Of a stretch of DNA of 64,000 nt, positions 26,250 to 34,719 are shown piece after piece. Under the pieces are notes generated by a model, which saw nothing but the letters and a program-made list of their open reading frames with translations, had not been told where the DNA came from and made no database searches. Position numbers and translations under genes: made by a program. This DNA is from Streptomyces roseolilacinus (GTDB taxonomy: Bacteria; Actinomycetota; Actinomycetes; Streptomycetales; Streptomycetaceae): NCBI RefSeq assembly GCF_014649335.1, contig NZ_BMSV01000002.1, positions 682,074-746,073 of the forward strand, given 5' to 3'. The first letter of the stretch is position 1, and every line of letters begins with the position of its first letter.

Positions 26250-28079
26250 TCAGCCGGCCGGCCGTGTCGTTTTGGACAGGGGTTTGCCGAGGCGGTGGAC
26301 GGTGGTGATGGTGTCGGTGTTGGTGCGGTTGCCGTTTTTGTCGATGCCGAAGTGACCGCTGGCGCCGGCGACGGCGTTGTTGCGCAGCGCGTACAGCTCG
26401 TTCCTGACGGCGTAGCGGTTGGGGAGACCGGACGGGTTGTGGGCGGCGGCATTGTGCAGGGCGGTCGCGGCGGTGATGACGGAGTCGTAGGCGACGATGC
26501 CCCAGTAGCTGCTGGTCAGGTGCTCCGCGAGGAACTGCTGGCCGTGGTGGGGCGAGGTGAAGGCCCCGGCGAAGGCTTCGTACAGGCCGCGGGCGGGGTT
26601 GCCGGGGGCGCGGAACTGCTCCGCCTTGGGGAAGGACGCGTACAGGACGGTGATCGGCGAGTGGGGGTCGTTGAGCGCCTCCGTCTTGGGGTCGAGGGCT
26701 GACGCGTCGGATCCGGTGATGACGGTGATGTGCTGGGCGTGGCAGCTGCGTTTGGTCAGGGCGTCGAGGAAGTCGGGCAGGTACTTGACGCGGGCGGCGT
26801 AGTAGACGGTGTCGATGGTCTTGTTGGTGTTGCAGAAGTTCTGGCTGATGGCGGGGAGGATGGCGCCGGGCCCGCCGCGGGGGTCGAAGACGAAGTCGGA
26901 GTGGTCGTCGAGGTGCTTCTTGAGGCCCTCGATGGTGCGAAAGCCCCGGCTGAGGGACTCGGTGTAGAGGTCCCTGGTGCCATTGGGTGTCACGGACGTG
27001 CTGACCAGGGCCGCGGTGCGGCGGCCGGATGGGAGCTGCTCGCTGATGGCGTCGAGCTGGTCGCTGTTGGACAGGGCGACGCGGGTGAGACCTTCGATCC
27101 TTCCCTTGCCGTCGACGGCGCCGGTGGCGTCGAAGCCGTCGGCGGTGATGAGGTCTCCGACCATGGGCAGATCGGCCTTGCTGAGCTTGCGGGCGGCGTC
27201 GACCGTCTCCTGCTGGCTCAGGCCCATGCCGGTCACCGCCACCAGGCGGTCGCTGTCCTTGCGGGCCACCAGCTGGTCGACGGCACGCTCCCAGTGCCGC
27301 TGCGCGCTGCCCATGCTGGCCACGAGCAGCCGGATCTTGGGCCTGCTGTTCTTCTTGTTCTCCTCCGCGACGGCGGTGTAGGCGCCCTCGAGTTCGGCGA
27401 CGTACTGGCCCACCGTCAGGTTGTTCGCGTCCTTGGACGTCAGCGGCGTCAGGAACGCGAACGTCACGTAGTCACCGTCCTCGACCACGTTCTGGTTCTC
27501 CGCGCCGATGGCGGTCATGACCGGTTTCAGGTCATTGCCGAAGACGGCCGCGCCGTCGCTGCCGTCGGTGACGCCCGTGCACTCCCCGTCGGTCTCCGTC
27601 ACCAGGCTGGGATTCATGGTGCCGCAGTGCCTCCTCTTGAAGGCGTCCTCCTCGCTGCGCTGATGCAGTTGCCACGCCACCAGGCCGATGGCGAGAGCGA
27701 GCGCGGTGCCGGCAGCCAGGCCCGCGCGCAGCCGCCCGGGGCCACCGCCCACGGGGAACGTCCAGCGCCTGCCGCCTCCGGTGGACGGCTGGGAGTCCAG
27801 GGTGTCCCAGCACTTCAGCCACACCTTGCGGTCCTCGTCGCCCAGCCCGCAGCCGCGCAGGTACTTGACCGTGAACTCACGGCTGGGCAGCTTGTCCTTG
27901 TCCAGCGTCTGGGAGATCGTGCTGACAGCCAGGTCACCGTCCTTGGCCACCGCGTTGTAGCTCTTCTTCCCCCGCAGCCTTTTCAGCGCTTCACGGAACT
28001 CCTTCTGCTCGCGAATGCGCCCGGGCTGCCTGCTCTGGCCGCTCTCCGCGTCTTCCTGCGCGTCCTCGAACTGCGCCAT
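26250..28079 (-). CDS. HTH / transmembrane / periplasmic-binding-protein fusion
   Basis: 609 residues. Residues of about 15-90 look like a cytoplasmic XRE-type HTH (SYNAVAKDGDLAVSTISQTL, FTVKYLRGCGLGDEDRKVW). One transmembrane helix follows at about 115-135 (AGLAAGTALALAIGLVAWQL). The outer part is a type 1 periplasmic-binding fold (branched-chain amino acid receptor type) with VTGMGLSQQETVDAA and SSYWGIVAYDSVITAA. The topology suggests a one-piece sensor linking an external ligand to an internal HTH domain. Its ATG overlaps the stop of the preceding small membrane gene by 1 nt. Automatic pipelines would call it an ABC substrate-binding protein, but no transporter genes are present. Confidence 0.8.
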   Translation of the reverse strand: MAQFEDAQEDAESGQSRQPGRIREQKEFREALKRLRGKKSYNAVAKDGDLAVSTISQTLDKDKLPSREFTVKYLRGCGLGDEDRKVWLKCWDTLDSQPSTGGGRRWTFPVGGGPGRLRAGLAAGTALALAIGLVAWQLHQRSEEDAFKRRHCGTMNPSLVTETDGECTGVTDGSDGAAVFGNDLKPVMTAIGAENQNVVEDGDYVTFAFLTPLTSKDANNLTVGQYVAELEGAYTAVAEENKKNSRPKIRLLVASMGSAQRHWERAVDQLVARKDSDRLVAVTGMGLSQQETVDAARKLSKADLPMVGDLITADGFDATGAVDGKGRIEGLTRVALSNSDQLDAISEQLPSGRRTAALVSTSVTPNGTRDLYTESLSRGFRTIEGLKKHLDDHSDFVFDPRGGPGAILPAISQNFCNTNKTIDTVYYAARVKYLPDFLDALTKRSCHAQHITVITGSDASALDPKTEALNDPHSPITVLYASFPKAEQFRAPGNPARGLYEAFAGAFTSPHHGQQFLAEHLTSSYWGIVAYDSVITAATALHNAAAHNPSGLPNRYAVRNELYALRNNAVAGASGHFGIDKNGNRTNTDTITTVHRLGKPLSKTTRPAG

Positions 28080-28336
28080 CACGCGCCTCCGGCAGAGCCG
28101 GCCGCCGTGCGCTGTCCGCTCAGCCAGGGCCCCATCTGCGCGGCGGCGGCTCCGGCCGCCGTGACCAGTGCGACGGCCTCACAGGCGGGCTGCCCGATGT
28201 ACACGAGGACGATCACCACCAGCAGGACGATCGTGAAGACGGTGATCCGTTGGACCGGCGTCAAGGCCGCGCCGCAAAGCGCGTGATCCGGTGACGCGGC
28301 CCGCCGGCGTCGGGATCGCGCAACATGTACTGACAT
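28079..28336 (-). CDS. small single-helix membrane protein, partner of the HTH-TM-PBP gene
   Basis: 85 residues from ATG 28336, with AGGGGAAAA upstream. It has a basic N-terminus (ARSRRRRAASPDH), one strong membrane segment (ITVFTIVLLVVIVLVYIG) and an Ala-rich second hydrophobic stretch. It is coupled to the downstream fusion gene by a TGATG junction, so they are probably made together. A role in the same membrane complex is inferred from position only. Confidence 0.7.
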   Translation of the reverse strand: MSVHVARSRRRRAASPDHALCGAALTPVQRITVFTIVLLVVIVLVYIGQPACEAVALVTAAGAAAAQMGPWLSGQRTAAGSAGGA

Positions 28337-28369
28337 GGCTGTTTTCCCCTCCCTGAGTGCGGCGAAGAC

Positions 28370-28403
28370 GACCGCACCAGCAGTTACCGGCTGTGGTGCG
28401 GTC
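28370..28403. promoter_or_regulatory. inverted repeat in the leader of the 28336 operon
   Basis: GACCGCACC at 28370 and GGTGCGGTC ending at 28403, with a further CAG/CTG pairing inside, form a hairpin or operator 34-67 nt upstream of the small membrane protein start. It may be an autoregulatory site or a leader-RNA structure. Confidence 0.45.
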
Positions 28404-28647
28404 ATCATCCAGTCTGGCCCTGCCGGGGAGAGGCGGAAACCCTCTTTGCCGAATCGGATTCAGCCCGGTCAGGCGGCGCTCATTGTCGGAGCTTTCGGTG
28501 TTCTTTTCCGTTCGAATACCGCAGCGTGCGGAAGCGTCCCGGCGACTCGTCCGTCGCTCTCTGTCCCGCTCGGGTCGGACGCCCGCCGCGAGGAAGGGCA
28601 CGGAGCCCCAGCGTGCTTGTCGCTGTACCTCTGACCTGCGCTTTTCT

Positions 28648-28679
28648 TGTTCGGAACGGTTCGGAACCCGTTCCGAACA
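28648..28679. promoter_or_regulatory. large palindrome with three TTCGGAAC half-sites
   Basis: TGTTCGGAACGG and its exact reverse complement flank TTCGGAAC, so the same 8-mer occurs at 28650, 28660 (direct, 10 bp apart) and 28670 (inverted). The 10-bp period places all three on one helix face. No confident gene starts nearby, so the regulated promoter is unclear. The rest of 28404-28790 is unassigned. Confidence 0.55.
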
Positions 28680-28790
28680 CGGAAGACCTTGCACGGTGGC
28701 CGCCAGGGTGGTGAGCTGAAAAGCGGAACCCCTGCCCTCGAAATGCACCGCCTCCCCTTCCTGGGTGCGGCAGTACGTCAGCAGGGGCGA

Positions 28791-28823
28791 GAGGGGGCTC
28801 CTGTTACCGGCTGGAGCCCCCTC
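28791..28823. terminator. terminator-like hairpin, 11-bp stem
   Basis: GAGGGGGCTCC and its exact complement are separated by 11 nt. It sits 110 nt after the TTCGGAAC palindrome with no gene between, so it might end a short untranslated RNA or be a relic of a deleted gene. Confidence 0.45.
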
Positions 28824-28845
28824 GCCGCGTCCGCCTATTCCGGTC

Positions 28846-29187
28846 GAGGTATTGAAACGCATTCCTGTGGTGGATCTTCCGCGGAAAGCCGGGGCGGCCG
28901 TTCTGAACGCCGTTCGCAGGCTCCGGCCGGCCGGTGTGAGCCGGTCCTCCCTCTCGAACGGCGGCAGGTCGTCCGCCTCGCCCGCCTTCGACGCGATTCA
29001 GCACGCCGTCACCGCCTACCTCCAGGCCGAACAGCACGCCGGTCGGATCCCCGCCGGCAGCGACACCGGCACCATCGCGCTCGCGCTCGTCGGTACGACC
29101 CACCACCTGCTGATGACCCGCAGCCCCGGACAGGCCACCGACGCCGAAGCGACCACGCGGCGGCTGCCGGCCGTCCTCCTTGCCTGA
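28846..29187 (+). pseudogene. C-terminal fragment of a TetR-family regulator
   Basis: In frame to the stop at 29185-29187, the sequence FDAIQHAVTAYLQAEQHAGR, then DTGTIALALVGTTHHLLMTR, matches the C-terminal ligand domain of TetR proteins. The N-terminal HTH that should precede it is missing and the upstream text is not coding-like. It is a truncated gene. It could still be translated from GTG 28765 but could not bind DNA. Confidence 0.55.
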
Positions 29188-29530
29188 CGAGCCGGGCACC
29201 CGGCCGACTTCCACGCGGACAACGGCTCGTACACGCCCCAGGGGAATGCGGACGAGCTCCTCGAGCACTGGCGATCGCCCGGACGGTCCGCCCCTGAACG
29301 CGGGGCGCGCCTCCGCCCACGGTGAGCCCGTGACCGCCGCCCGGAGCACGTGGAGCCGCCGCCCGCCGCCCGCCGGGCGTGGCCCCGTGCCGCCGGCGCT
29401 GGCGGTCCTGGCCGGCGTCCTTGCCGCGCGCGGGCCGAAGCCTTCCTGCCGGACATCGGTAGGTGACAAGCGGAACCTGGAGGGTACGCGCGGCTGGGTA
29501 CGACGCACGCACGACCTACGGGAGGTACCC
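29188..29530. other. 343-bp region, nothing recognised
   Basis: Between the TetR fragment and the antitoxin-like gene. No protein family or structure is seen. The promoter of the 29531 gene should lie near its right end, where GGGAGGT provides the ribosome binding site. Confidence 0.4.
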
Positions 29531-29725
29531 ATGGGCAAGCTGGGAGACATGGCGAACAAGGTCAAGGAGATGGCGAAGGACCACCCGGACCAGGCCGACA
29601 AGGGCGTTGCCGGTGCCGAACGGGCAATCGACGAGCGTACGGGTGACAAGTACGACGCCCAGACCGACAAGGGTGCCGACGCGGTGCGCCGTTCCTATGG
29701 AAGCGACGGCACGGTAGAGCGCTGA
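29531..29725 (+). CDS. MT0933-type antitoxin-family protein
   Basis: 64-residue, highly charged helical protein: DMANKVKEMAKDHPDQADKG followed by AERAIDERTGDKYDAQTDKG and RRSYG. This is the pattern of the MT0933/Rv0909 antitoxin family, common in several copies in streptomycetes and often without an obvious toxin. GGGAGG precedes the ATG. No toxin gene is adjacent. It may also be a stress protein, given its resemblance in style to CsbD-like proteins. Confidence 0.78.
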   Translation: MGKLGDMANKVKEMAKDHPDQADKGVAGAERAIDERTGDKYDAQTDKGADAVRRSYGSDGTVER

Positions 29726-29732
29726 CCTCGCA

Positions 29733-29782
29733 CGGGCGCCGTCGGCTTCCCGGCAGCAGTGCCGGGAAGCCGACGGCGCCCG
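29733..29782. terminator. terminator, 23-bp perfect stem
   Basis: A perfect inverted repeat of 23 bp with loop GCAG starts 8 nt after the antitoxin-like gene stop. Without a U-tract it is still a very stable terminator. The following 29783-30111 stretch (329 bp) shows no gene. Confidence 0.85.
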
Positions 29783-30111
29783 GATCCGCGGTCGCCCCAG
29801 GCCGCCTGCTCCGACCCGGGCCGGTGCGTCGGACCGCAGCGGCGGGCACCCGGTGCCCTCGCCCCTTGCGTCGGCCGGCCCACCCTCGACCAGGCCACCC
29901 CCGGCAACCTGCCCGCTGTGCTCCCCGTCCCTGTCGCGCGCTCTCCCGCTCGATGCCTCCGACTTTCGTCACCCGGCCTCACCTGTCACGCCATTGGTCC
30001 CTCCTCGTCCCCGGTGCCACTGCGGGCCGACCGGCCCGGTCTGCCGTCGTGTCGACGCCGCGGGGGCAGCGGGCCTACCCTGCTGCCCACAGCATCAAGC
30101 CGGGGGGCGGC

Positions 30112-31284
30112 GTGGCGGACAGCGGCCGGAAGAGCGACGGAAGTTACGAGGCGGCGCTCCGAGAGCTCGGAGAGGCGCTCGTCGACCTGAAACGGCGACG
30201 CGGAGCCCCCTCTTACGACAGGATCCGCGCCCGCGGGGAGAAGCATCTCGGCGCACACTCGGCAGTGTCGAAAGCGTCGATGAGCGAGATCTTCACCGGA
30301 CGGCGCGGCCCTGCGTCGCTCGACCGGCTGCTGTGGCTGGTGCGTACGCTGCTGTCGTACGACGACGGCGAAGAGGTCGACCCGCCCGAGCGGCGAGACC
30401 CCCGGCTACAGCCGTGGCGGGAGCACTGGAACACCCTCGAAGCCCTGCGCGCGGCCGCCCGCCGCCGCCCCGCGCTTCCCCCTGCGGACACCCCCGAGCC
30501 GCAGGCACCTCAGCCCGCGGGAACGGGCGCTACCGCGGACCCGATCGCGCTGTACGCCGCCGCCGAAGCACCGGCCCGGGGTTCGATCGGCAACGACCAC
30601 GACGACCGCGTACTGCCGCACGTCACGGGCGACTTCGCCGAGGAGAGGGACACCGGGGCCGATCCGGACGACCGGAAGGCTGCCGTTCACTCGCTGCCCG
30701 ACCACTCGGAATCCATCATGGCCGCGGCCGATCGAGGTGACCACCAAAAGGCGCTGGAGCTGGCCGCCGCGGCCGTCGAAGAAGCGACTGACCACTTCGG
30801 CCCGGAGGACCCGCGCGCCCTCACCGAACGGGAGTACCTGGCCCACACGAAAAGGAGGATCGGGGACGCGGTCGGCGCGGCAGCCGAAATGGACGAGCTG
30901 CTCGCCGTACGCCGACGAGTGCTGGGGCCCGAGCACCCCGACACGCTCCGCACCCGGTACTTCATCGCCGTCTACCGTGGCGAGGCCGGGGACGCTACCG
31001 GCGCGGCAGCCGAACTCGCCGCGCTGCTTTCCGTGCGCCGGGAAGTACTGGGGCCGGAACATACCGACACGCTCCGCACCTGGGAGGAGATCGCTGCATG
31101 GCGCGGCAAGGCCGGGGACTTCGCCGGCGCGGCAGCCGCCCTTTCCGAGCTGGTCCACATCCTCGAGAGGCGGATGGGTCCGCAGGCCGACCGGACCGTG
31201 AAGGTCCGAAGGGAGCTGGCCCGCTGCTCGAAGCTCGCCAAGCGACATGCTTTCGTGGACCGGCTCTTGAACAAGATCACTTAG
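30112..31284 (+). CDS. HTH-like / tetratricopeptide-repeat protein
   Basis: 390 residues from GTG 30112 (GGGGGGCGGC upstream). Residues 1-90 resemble the N-terminal HTH/helical module of streptomycete NB-ARC and WhiJ-like regulators (YEAALRELGEALVDLKRRRG, KASMSEIFTGRRGPASLDRL). After a low-complexity linker, residues 210-385 form about four TPRs of the type RRRVLGPEHPDTLRTRYFIA and RREVLGPEHTDTLRTWEEIA. There is no nucleotide-binding domain between the two parts, unlike full STAND proteins. Probably a signalling scaffold; partner unknown. Confidence 0.8.
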   Translation: MADSGRKSDGSYEAALRELGEALVDLKRRRGAPSYDRIRARGEKHLGAHSAVSKASMSEIFTGRRGPASLDRLLWLVRTLLSYDDGEEVDPPERRDPRLQPWREHWNTLEALRAAARRRPALPPADTPEPQAPQPAGTGATADPIALYAAAEAPARGSIGNDHDDRVLPHVTGDFAEERDTGADPDDRKAAVHSLPDHSESIMAAADRGDHQKALELAAAAVEEATDHFGPEDPRALTEREYLAHTKRRIGDAVGAAAEMDELLAVRRRVLGPEHPDTLRTRYFIAVYRGEAGDATGAAAELAALLSVRREVLGPEHTDTLRTWEEIAAWRGKAGDFAGAAAALSELVHILERRMGPQADRTVKVRRELARCSKLAKRHAFVDRLLNKIT

Positions 31285-31310
31285 CAGGGCTTGGTCGAGC
31301 TTGGTGCCGC

Positions 31311-31541
31311 TCACTGAGGACGCCCGATCAAGGAGCGCAGCGCGGGCACGGAGGAACCCGACGCAGTCAGGCCCGCCAGCGCGGCGCCCGCCACGGGCAC
31401 CTGGGTCAGGGCGGTCAGGCAACCCACCGTGATCCCGATGACGAACGCGGTGAGCAGGACGACGGCGGTGTGCAGGGACAGGAACGGAGGCTCCGGCGCG
31501 GAGTTCCCCTCTTCGGGGGCCGGTGGCGTCATCTGAGTCAC
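31311..31541 (-). CDS. small two-helix membrane protein
   Basis: About 76 residues with an N-terminal Pro/Glu-rich tail (TPPAPEEGNSAPEPP) and two hydrophobic segments (LHTAVVLLTAFVIGITVGCL, VPVAGAALAGLTA). The start is uncertain among GTG 31541, ATG 31532 and ATG 31586. It is convergent with the TPR gene 26 bp away. Function unknown. Confidence 0.55.
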   Translation of the reverse strand: MTQMTPPAPEEGNSAPEPPFLSLHTAVVLLTAFVIGITVGCLTALTQVPVAGAALAGLTASGSSVPALRSLIGRPQ

Positions 31542-31916
31542 GTCGGAACCATGGCCCCGCACGCGCCGGTGACCTGCACCGATCAAACAACGCCGACATC
31601 ACCCGATCAGGCTGCGTACGGCCTCGAACACCGTCCGGTACGACACGAAGCGCCGACGGGAGGAAGCCGCCCCGGCCTCCGACCCTCGCCGTCTGCCGGC
31701 GGTCGTTCTCCGGGGTGGCCGAGGATCACCACGTCCACCGCCTCCCGGCCATGCCCGTCACCCGGACGCCGGCGGCCGTCCTTCGGGGCGGCCGGGATCG
31801 CGACGTACACGTCCCGCAGCCCCGTCACCCGCTCGGCACGGTCGTTCCCCTCATGGGCCTCGTGCTTCTTTCGTTCCCGTGTCGGCTCGAAAGGCGTCGA
31901 GCGCCCGAGCGGGGGG
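31542..31916. other. 375-bp region with a possible gene relic
   Basis: On the minus strand, about 31607-31828 reads LRDVYVAIPAAPKDGRRRPG and AVDVVILGHPGERPP, with fair codon bias but no start, no known family, and an apparent frame change near its end. It may be a decayed gene; nothing else is seen. Confidence 0.3.
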
Positions 31917-32498
31917 TCAGGCCGAGGTGCGCAGCCCCGCCAGGAGCCGGTCGAGCGCTTGCTCTGCGGCCTGTGGGTCCCCGCCCCGCGCGATCCACAG
32001 CGCGGTCTCGTTCAACGCCCCCGAGAGCAACCGGGCCAGCGGCTCCACCGGCTGATCGTCGATGACCCCCGCTTCGGCGAGCGCCGTCAGGGCCTCCGTG
32101 AGGTGCCGGGCGGAGGACTCCTCGTCCAGCGCCCGCCACTCGTCCCAGCCCAGCACCGCCGGCGCGTCGACCAGCAGGATCCGCCGCACCGCCGGGTCGG
32201 TTCCCGCGGCGAGGAAGGCCCGGCAGCCGGCCCGCAGTTGCTCCCAGAGGTCCTCGTGCCGTTCGGCCGCGGACGCGACCCGTTCGCCCAGCTCCTGCTG
32301 CACCTGGCGGACGGTGGCCCGAAAAAGCCCGGCCTTGCTGTCGAAGTGGTGGTATGCGGCCCCTTTGGTGACTCCGGCCGCCCGCGCCACCTCGGCCAAC
32401 ACCACCCGGTGGTAGCCGTCGGCGGCGAACCGTCGCCGCCCTTCGGCCAGCAGCGCCTGTCGCGTGACCGCCCGCTGCTCCGCCCGGCTGACCACCAT
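31917..32498 (-). CDS. TetR-family repressor (glyoxalase-linked)
   Basis: 193 residues from ATG 32498. [32 protein letters not shown] TetR C-terminal domain with [22 protein letters not shown] follows. It is divergent from a glyoxalase-fold gene, and the 97-bp gap holds two CATAC-N5-GTATG dyads, so both genes should be repressed by it. The inducer is probably a small electrophile or drug, by analogy with other TetR/glyoxalase pairs. Confidence 0.9.
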   Translation of the reverse strand: MVVSRAEQRAVTRQALLAEGRRRFAADGYHRVVLAEVARAAGVTKGAAYHHFDSKAGLFRATVRQVQQELGERVASAAERHEDLWEQLRAGCRAFLAAGTDPAVRRILLVDAPAVLGWDEWRALDEESSARHLTEALTALAEAGVIDDQPVEPLARLLSGALNETALWIARGGDPQAAEQALDRLLAGLRTSA

Positions 32499-32515
32499 CG
32501 AACCCACCGCCCTTT

Positions 32516-32577
32516 CCCTTTCACATACTGACGGTATGCTAACGCCACGATTCGCATACCCTCGGTATGTGAAAGGG
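32516..32577. promoter_or_regulatory. twin TetR operators CATAC-N5-GTATG inside a larger inverted repeat
   Basis: CATACTGACGGTATG (32524-32538) and CATACCCTCGGTATG (32555-32569) are 31 bp apart centre to centre. The outer arms CCCTTTCACATAC (32516-32528) and GTATGTGAAAGGG (32565-32577) are exact reverse complements, making the whole block symmetrical and serving both divergent genes. Confidence 0.85.
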
Positions 32578-32595
32578 AGTGGAGGGACCCCTGTC

Positions 32596-33045
32596 ATGAC
32601 GAACGAACCCGCGATCCTGCCCACGGCCGTGCTCGGCGGCTTCTATCCGGTGCTCGCCACCCGGGACGTGGCCGCCTCCCGCGACTTCTACACCCGCCAC
32701 CTCGGGTTCGAAGCGACCTTCGAGGCGGACTGGTACGTCAGCCTGCGTCGCCCTGACGCCCCGCAGTACGAACTGGCCCTGCTCGACCACACCCACCCGA
32801 CCGTCCCCGAAGGCCACCGGGCCGCGCTCCGAGGAGGCTTGCTGCTGAACTTCGAGGTGGACGACGTCGACGCCGAGCACCGGCGGCTGGTGGCCGGGGC
32901 CGGCCTGACCGAGGTACTGCCGCTGCGCACCGAGGAGTTCGGCCAGCGCCACTTCATCGTCGCCGCCCCGGACGGCGTACTGATCGACGTCATCACCGTC
33001 GTCCCGCCCACCGAGGAGTACGCCGCCCACTACACCCACCCCTGA
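32596..33045 (+). CDS. glyoxalase/bleomycin-resistance-fold protein
   Basis: 149-residue VOC-superfamily protein with the two beta-alpha-beta-beta-beta modules: [22 protein letters not shown], then [20 protein letters not shown] and ending [14 protein letters not shown]. It could sequester a drug or act on a small molecule with a bound metal; the substrate is unknown. Regulated by the divergent TetR through the twin CATAC dyads just upstream of its ATG. Confidence 0.85.
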   Translation: MTNEPAILPTAVLGGFYPVLATRDVAASRDFYTRHLGFEATFEADWYVSLRRPDAPQYELALLDHTHPTVPEGHRAALRGGLLLNFEVDDVDAEHRRLVAGAGLTEVLPLRTEEFGQRHFIVAAPDGVLIDVITVVPPTEEYAAHYTHP

Positions 33046-33060
33046 CACCCGGGCCGGGTG

Positions 33061-33420
33061 TCAGGGGCCGAAGCACCTCGCGGTCCCGGGATCTTTCCGC
33101 CCGGCGAGGGACGACGGTGAAGTCCACCACGACGGCCCAGTCGAGGTCGCCTTCCGCGTCGGCCCGGGCGCGCAGGGCGGTGAACACGCACTCCCGGGGG
33201 CCTTCCGCAGCCGGTTCCGAACACCCTTCCACGAGCCGGAGCGCTCGGACAGGCCCGTCCACGGAATGCCGGCGCGGTACTCGAACGCGATCGCGTCGAT
33301 CACCTGCCGGTGATCACACCACCGCCCTCCCCGCTTCGGCCTCCGGTCCGGCGGCAACGGTTCGGTCCCCGCCCACCGGTCGTCAGTCGACGACACACAT
33401 CGACCAGCGATCAGACGATC
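33061..33420 (-). pseudogene. N-terminal remnant of an IS5-family transposase
   Basis: Minus-strand sequence reads LIAGRC..TDDRWAGTEPLPPDRRPKRGGRWCDH..RQVIDAIAFEYRAGIPWTGL, the usual start of IS5-group (DUF4096) transposases. It then shifts frame near 33200 to continue VFTALRARADAEGDLDWAVV. The catalytic DDE part is absent. No terminal repeats were found. It is a dead fragment. Confidence 0.75.
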
Positions 33421-33584
33421 CGAAGGAGACGGCCTGGCCGGCGGGGTGGAACGGGTCACGTGGGCGAGGAGGGGAGTGGGGGATCCTTTCCCCCGGTACC
33501 GCCGTCGCCCGCGGGCTGCTCACGGCGCCCCGGGGATCTCACCGAGACCCCCGGGACGCCCGCCCGTTCGACGGCCGTGTGGGG

Positions 33585-34163
33585 TCAGGGAGCGTCGATG
33601 AGGATCCGGTGGGTGGGCGCGAGCGCGGCGGTCCCGCTCGCGTAGGTGGACTGTACGCGGGAGCGCTCCGTGGTGTTCGGCGTGGCGTTGGTGCAGGCTG
33701 TGCCGGCGCTCGACCCCGACATCAGCTGTGAGCAGGGGCCGGGCTTGGTGTCCGGCAGGCCGAGGCTGTGCCCCAGCTCGTGAGCGGCGATCCGCGTCTT
33801 GTTGTAGCCCTGGGCCACGGCCTGGCTGCCGAGTTCGACGCGGACCTGACGGCCCGGACGGACAGGGCCGAGCGTGGCCTGCGGCCAGCCCGTGGTGGCG
33901 ACGATCACGATCTCGGCCGCAGTGCCGGGTGCCGCTTCCACCAGACGGACGTTGCTCACGTTCGCGTTCCATGAGGCGACCCCGGCCGCGATCGCGGTCT
34001 CCCAGCCCGCGGCGCGGCTGTCGTCGTAGCGAAGGGTCACCACTGCGGCCTGCGCGGTGGATGATTCACCCGCGGGAGCGGGGGCGGCGGTCGCGGCGCC
34101 CGCCATGGCGAGGACGAGCGCCGCGGCGGAAGTGCCCGCCTTGAGCCAGATACCGAGGGGCAT
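33585..34163 (-). CDS. snpA: snapalysin-type zinc metalloprotease (M7)
   Basis: 192-residue secreted protease. Signal peptide of about 27 residues (LKAGTSAAALVLAMAGAATAA). The zinc motif HELGHSLGLPD gives His128, Glu129, His132 and the third ligand Asp138 that marks snapalysins. ATG 34163 is chosen over ATG 34178 because AAGGAG lies 6 nt before it. The classical LysR-type neighbour snpR is not present. It is a small extracellular protease cleaving near aromatic residues in the known family. Confidence 0.92.
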   Translation of the reverse strand: MPLGIWLKAGTSAAALVLAMAGAATAAPAPAGESSTAQAAVVTLRYDDSRAAGWETAIAAGVASWNANVSNVRLVEAAPGTAAEIVIVATTGWPQATLGPVRPGRQVRVELGSQAVAQGYNKTRIAAHELGHSLGLPDTKPGPCSQLMSGSSAGTACTNATPNTTERSRVQSTYASGTAALAPTHRILIDAP

Positions 34164-34719
34164 TTGCTGCTCCTTCATCTGTGGGGGGGGATCCGGCCTC
34201 GGAGGGGCCGGGTGGTGCGCGAAGGAGTGGGACGGGTGGTCCGGTGAGGGCCGGACGCACCGTCGACCGCCCCTTCGGGGCGTTGCGATGGTATGCCCTT
34301 CCCTCCGTTTCCGTCATGTACCTGCCATGATGAATTCCCGTCAGAATCCTCTCCGCAGGGCCGTAGGAGCCCGAGCGCCGGCCTTGGAAAGAACGGTCGC
34401 GATGAGGCACCGCCTTCACCGCCGCCCGTCCCGAGCCGTTCGCCCCCGACATTCCTACCCAGTCGCCGTGTGACGCCCCGATCCGCTGCTGCTCGCAGCC
34501 TTGAATCACCGCCAGCTCCCGACCACGGTGCGCGTGAACGCGTATGGCGCGGCCGTCCGCGCCGCGTTCGCACTCCTGGAAGAGGGATCGAGGAAATGGC
34601 CGGCTGTGACCGGCCGGGATCGATGCTGCCTGGAGGACCGATTACGGCCCTCGTGCCCGCGGTCCGCCCGGATGAGCCGTCGGAAGGCGGCGCCGGGGCT
34701 GGGCGGTTGTGCTCGGCGG
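34164..34719. other. 556-bp region with one hairpin
   Basis: No gene is recognised between snapalysin and the HEAT-like gene. A GGCCGG-N6-CCGGCC hairpin at 34598-34615 may terminate the HEAT-like transcript coming from the right. The snapalysin promoter must lie at the left end; the region around 34310-34340 is relatively AT-rich. Confidence 0.45.
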
